A stretch of DNA of 9,480 nt, taken from NCBI GenBank assembly GCA_900765115.1, contig CAAFQK010000022.1:1-9480 (forward strand). The letters run 5' to 3'. Each line of letters begins with the position of its first letter. The first letter of the stretch is position 1. A program made the translations under genes and the position numbers. Shown here piece by piece: positions 6,147 to 9,480 of the stretch. The notes under the pieces were generated by a model. It was not told where the DNA came from. It did no database searches and saw nothing but the letters and a program-made list of their open reading frames with translations. Source of the stretch: an uncultured Collinsella sp. Its GTDB lineage: Bacteria; Actinomycetota; Coriobacteriia; Coriobacteriales; Coriobacteriaceae.

Positions 6147-6181
6147 AGAAACAAGAGCCCCGCTCGAGGTGAACGGGGCTC
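6147..6181 (-). terminator. Intrinsic terminator of gltX
   Basis: On the minus strand GAGCCCCG (6181-6174) pairs with CGGGGCTC (6162-6155) around an 11-nt loop, an 8-bp GC-rich stem, followed by TTGTTTCTGT. It lies 23 nt past the gltX TAA and ahead of the priA ribosome binding site. It therefore separates gltX from the priA-def unit, at least partly. Confidence 0.82.
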
Positions 6182-6204
6182 GGATACATACGTTTGCGCA
6201 GCGA

Positions 6205-7680
6205 TTACAGCGCCATCGTGCGGGCGCGGTCGATGCGCGCCAGGCAGTCGTCGCGGCCGATGAGCGCCATGGTCTCGCCCAGCGGAGGGCTCACCATGTT
6301 GCCGCAAACGGCGACGCGCACGGCCTGGAACACCACGCGCTTCTTGAGGTCCATCTGCTCGGGCAGCGGCTCAAGCGCGGCGTCGATGTTCGCGGCGGTC
6401 CACTCGGTGACACCCTCGAGCGCGGCCTTGGCGGCGTCCAGGATGGCACCCATGCCTTCCTTGGCTAGGCCCTTGTTAACGGACTTCTCGTCATACTCGA
6501 GCGTCTCGGCCGTGGCAAAGATGGGAGCGGCGACGGTCACGGCGTCGGTCGGCATCTTAGTGCGCGGCTTGACGATAGCGGCAAGCGCGTCGATCCAGTC
6601 CTCGCCGTACTCGACGTTGCCCTCGATGAGACCCGCCTCGTGCAGCTCGGGGACCATGATCTCGTCGGCAAACTGGGCGTCGGACATGCCGTTGATGTAC
6701 TCGGCATTGACCCAGTGGAGCTTCTTGGGGTCGAAGGTCGCCGGGTTCTTGGAGATGCGGTCGAGCGAAAACTTGCTGGCCAGGACATCACGCGGAATGA
6801 TCGTAGTCTCGCCGTCGAGCGACCAGCCGAGCAACGCCAGGTAGTTGACAAAGGCGTCGGACAGGTAGCCGGCGTCGCGGTACTCCTCCACCGAGGTGGC
6901 GCCGTGGCGCTTGGAGAGCTTCTTGCCGTCGGCGCCCAGGATCATGGAGATGTGGGCGAACGTAGGCACGGGAGCGCCGAGGGCCTCGTACACCATGACC
7001 TGACGCGGGGTGTTGGACAGGTGGTCGTCGCCACGGATGACATGGGTGATCTTCATCATGGCGTCGTCGACGACGGTCGCAAAGTTATACGTGGGCGTGC
7101 CGTCGGAGCGGAAGATGACAAAGTCGTCGAGCTCCTTGGCATCGAAGGTCACCTCGCCGTGGACGGCATCGTGGATAACGACGTCGCCGCGGTCCTCGGG
7201 CACCTTGATGCGAAGGACGTAGGACTCGCCGGCCTCGATGCGACGGCGGGCCTCCTCGGGATCAAGATTGCGGCAACGGCGCTGATAGCCCTGGAAGGGG
7301 TCCTTGCGCTCCTGCGCGGCCTTGCGGTCGGCGTCGAGCTGCTCCTTGGTGCAGAAGCAGGGATAGGCCTTGCCCTCGTCCCAAAGCTTCTGGGCGGCCT
7401 GCTTGTACAGGTCCAGGCGCTCGGTCTGGGCGTAGGGGCCAAAATCGCCGCCCACCTCGGGACCCTCGTCCCAGTCCAGGCCCAGCCAACGCATGGCGCG
7501 CAGGATGATCTGCGTGTTCTCGTCGGTAGAGCGGGTGGGGTCGGTGTCGTCGATGCGCAGGATGAACGTGCCGCCGTTAGCACGGGCGAAAGCCCAGTTA
7601 TAGATAGCGGTGCGGGCGCCGCCAATGTGCAGCTTGCCCGTCGGTGAGGGTGCAAAGCGGACGCGAACGTCTGATGCCAT
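6205..7680 (-). CDS. gltX: Glutamyl-tRNA synthetase
   Basis: Class I aminoacyl-tRNA synthetase that charges tRNAGlu in the cytoplasm. The protein has 491 residues, as usual for bacterial GluRS (470-500). The Rossmann domain opens VRVRFAPSPTGKLHIGG with the HIGH-type signature HIGG at 18-21. RIDDTDPTRS at 42-51 and RSDGTPTYNFATVVDD at 191-206 are typical of the family, and the KMSKS-type loop KKLSKRHG is at 253-260. The rest is the helical anticodon-binding region. The frame is open to 7719, but ATG 7680 has AGGAG 7 nt upstream and gives the family-like start MASDVRVRF. Whether it is discriminating or also charges tRNAGln (with GatCAB) cannot be judged from this window. It is transcribed divergently from metK and has its own terminator. 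Confidence 0.96.
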   Translation of the reverse strand: MASDVRVRFAPSPTGKLHIGGARTAIYNWAFARANGGTFILRIDDTDPTRSTDENTQIILRAMRWLGLDWDEGPEVGGDFGPYAQTERLDLYKQAAQKLWDEGKAYPCFCTKEQLDADRKAAQERKDPFQGYQRRCRNLDPEEARRRIEAGESYVLRIKVPEDRGDVVIHDAVHGEVTFDAKELDDFVIFRSDGTPTYNFATVVDDAMMKITHVIRGDDHLSNTPRQVMVYEALGAPVPTFAHISMILGADGKKLSKRHGATSVEEYRDAGYLSDAFVNYLALLGWSLDGETTIIPRDVLASKFSLDRISKNPATFDPKKLHWVNAEYINGMSDAQFADEIMVPELHEAGLIEGNVEYGEDWIDALAAIVKPRTKMPTDAVTVAAPIFATAETLEYDEKSVNKGLAKEGMGAILDAAKAALEGVTEWTAANIDAALEPLPEQMDLKKRVVFQAVRVAVCGNMVSPPLGETMALIGRDDCLARIDRARTMAL

Positions 7681-7720
7681 GGAAATCTCCTCGATTGCAG
7701 GATGGATGTCTAACCGCACC

Positions 7721-7726
7721 AGTATA
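7721..7726 (-). promoter_or_regulatory. Possible -10 box for gltX
   Basis: TATACT on the minus strand (five of six matches to TATAAT) lies about 40 nt upstream of the gltX start, giving a short leader containing the AGGAG site. No good -35 hexamer is found 16-18 nt further upstream, which would place it at the edge of the palindrome. Confidence 0.35.
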
Positions 7727-7743
7727 AAGCATCAAAGCAACCT

Positions 7744-7855
7744 CCGCACAAAGGGCACCGACCTACTCATTGGGACAGACTTAAATGACCAGTCGTTGGA
7801 GACGTTCTTAGTTTAAGGCTGGTCATTTATGTCTGTCCCCAATGAGTAGGTGCGG
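7744..7855. repeat. 112-bp palindromic element between gltX and metK
   Basis: The inner arms 7762-7792 (starts CCTACTCATTGGGACAGAC) and 7819-7850 (ends GTCCCCAATGAGTAGG) are reverse complements over about 31 bp, with one T/A mismatch and one extra base in the right arm. The pairing resumes outside as CCGCA/TGCGG, but the left arm carries about 13 additional bases (7749-7761) breaking the symmetry. The centre (7793-7818) is unpaired. There is no T run on either side, so it is not a plain intrinsic terminator. It sits between two divergent promoters, where it could insulate them or simply be a resident mobile palindromic repeat. No target duplication is evident. Confidence 0.88.
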
Positions 7856-7883
7856 AAAGGGTGTGAATGTTTGATTTACGCGC

Positions 7884-7889
7884 TATGAT
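7884..7889 (+). promoter_or_regulatory. Probable -10 box of the metK promoter
   Basis: TATGAT matches five of six positions of TATAAT. Transcription would begin near 7896, giving a leader of about 60 nt. The region 16-18 nt upstream (GTGTGAATG) has no strong -35, so an activator or an unusual -35 may be used. Confidence 0.45.
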
Positions 7890-7907
7890 GTGCCCTTGCA
7901 TAGAGAG

Positions 7908-7951
7908 CCCGGCGGAATGGTAACGGTCGCCGGGACACGTTTTTGAAAGGA
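7908..7951 (+). promoter_or_regulatory. metK leader hairpin, T run and ribosome binding site
   Basis: CCCGGCG (7908-7914) pairs perfectly with CGCCGGG (7928-7934) around a 13-nt loop, GAATGGTAACGGT. After ACACG comes TTTTT (7940-7944), then GAAAGGA (7945-7951) five nt before the ATG. A strong hairpin followed by T's, placed directly before the ribosome binding site of metK, is the layout of an attenuator or translational switch. metK is controlled by SAM-sensing leaders in many bacteria (SMK/SAM-III and SAM-VI among others). I cannot match the residues here to any of those folds, and only a short CCTT (7894-7897) upstream could pair with AAGG of the ribosome binding site. Confidence 0.45.
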
Positions 7952-7956
7952 CAATC

Positions 7957-9237
<1,281 letters not shown>

Positions 9238-9274
9238 GCTAACGGCAAAAGCTACAGCCAAGAAACAACGCACC

Positions 9275-9310
9275 AAAAGAAGTACCGGCTCCAACCGGTA
9301 CTTCTTTTTT
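9275..9310 (+). terminator. Intrinsic terminator of metK
   Basis: AAAAGAAGTACCGG (9275-9288) pairs over 14 bp with CCGGTACTTCTTTT (9295-9308) around a 6-nt loop, and the T run continues to 9310. It starts 38 nt past the metK stop. The A run on the left side means it could also stop transcription arriving from the right. Confidence 0.92.
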
Positions 9311-9404
9311 ATTAATCCGGTGGTGAAGATGCTTCGATATGAGCCTACGCTGCGTCCCTAGCTAATGAATTTTGCCATCTAGCAACCCCAACCATGTATC
9401 CTTA
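9311..9404. other. Intergenic DNA after the metK terminator
   Basis: No reading frame, RNA gene or convincing promoter was recognised in these 94 bases. The stretch leads into the partial repeat at the window's right end. Confidence 0.4.
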
Positions 9405-9435
9405 GTCCCGAGGGCGGGGCATAAGGTCGATCGCG

Positions 9436-9480
9436 AGTTCCGCACGAGCCGGAGAGCACTTAATGTGCTCTCCGTGCGAG
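9436..9480. repeat. Hairpin core, copy 2 (cut by the window end)
   Basis: These 45 bases match 3003-3047 except for two positions, 9452 and 9472, which pair with each other. Stem 9450-9459 (CGGAGAGCAC) pairs with 9465-9474 (GTGCTCTCCG) around the loop TTAAT. The flank to the left, from about 9405 (GTCCCGAGGGCGGGGCATAA), only loosely resembles the left arm of the 2962-3098 element; the matching right arm would lie beyond the window. It follows a finished transcription unit (metK), as copy 1 follows def. Confidence 0.85.

Noticed and set aside
6640..7647. 335-codon plus-strand frame opposite gltX
   Set aside because: Gly/Val/Leu/Asp-rich shadow of gltX; the minus-strand frame carries all GluRS motifs.
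7681..7719. Extended N-terminus of GltX (13 extra residues)
   Set aside because: It would put AGGAG inside the coding region; ATG 7680 has that site at 7 nt and starts at the conserved VRVRFAPSPTG.
9359..9400. Promoter for a gene to the right (TTGCCA ... TATCCT)
   Set aside because: The spacing is about 19 nt with poor hexamers, and no downstream gene is visible.

Overview
The window looks like chromosomal housekeeping DNA from a GC-rich Gram-positive bacterium. Protein style, AAAGGA/AGGAGG ribosome binding sites and the abundance of long intergenic palindromes suggest an actinobacterial Coriobacteriia member, probably Collinsella-like. That placement is from memory of such genomes, not from a search.

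Layout. Positions 1-426 are a gene-poor, AT-richer stretch with two identical copies of a repeat of at least 79 bp, 342 bp apart. Each copy carries a 15-bp hairpin; between them lie a 14-bp inverted repeat and two tiny overlapping reading frames. From 6115 down to 427 on the minus strand runs a protein-synthesis/replication-restart cluster: priA (replication restart helicase), def (peptide deformylase), fmt (Met-tRNA formyltransferase) and rsmB (16S rRNA m5C methyltransferase). priA-def are 18 nt apart and fmt-rsmB overlap in ATGA. A 362-bp gap between def and fmt holds a 137-bp palindrome and an uncertain small membrane-protein frame. Upstream on the same strand, gltX (glutamyl-tRNA synthetase) forms its own unit, closed by an intrinsic terminator. 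A divergent intergenic region with another long palindrome (about 112 bp) separates gltX from metK (S-adenosylmethionine synthetase), which is on the plus strand with a structured leader and a strong terminator. The window ends inside a second copy of the hairpin core seen between def and fmt.

How the genes fit together. Fmt adds the formyl group to initiator Met-tRNA and Def removes it from the finished N-terminus. MetK makes the SAM that RsmB uses on 16S rRNA, and GltX charges tRNA with glutamate. PriA reloads the replisome at stalled forks. No defence system, prophage, transposase, CRISPR array, tRNA or rRNA gene was seen.

Most worth a second look: (1) PriA starts with an exact match to the beta-clamp-binding pentapeptide (QLSLF, residues 4-8) followed by a Pro/Ala-rich tether; (2) the 1-421 direct-repeat/hairpin unit; (3) two copies of a hairpin core 6.4 kb apart that differ only by a compensatory base-pair change; (4) the metK leader hairpin next to the ribosome binding site.
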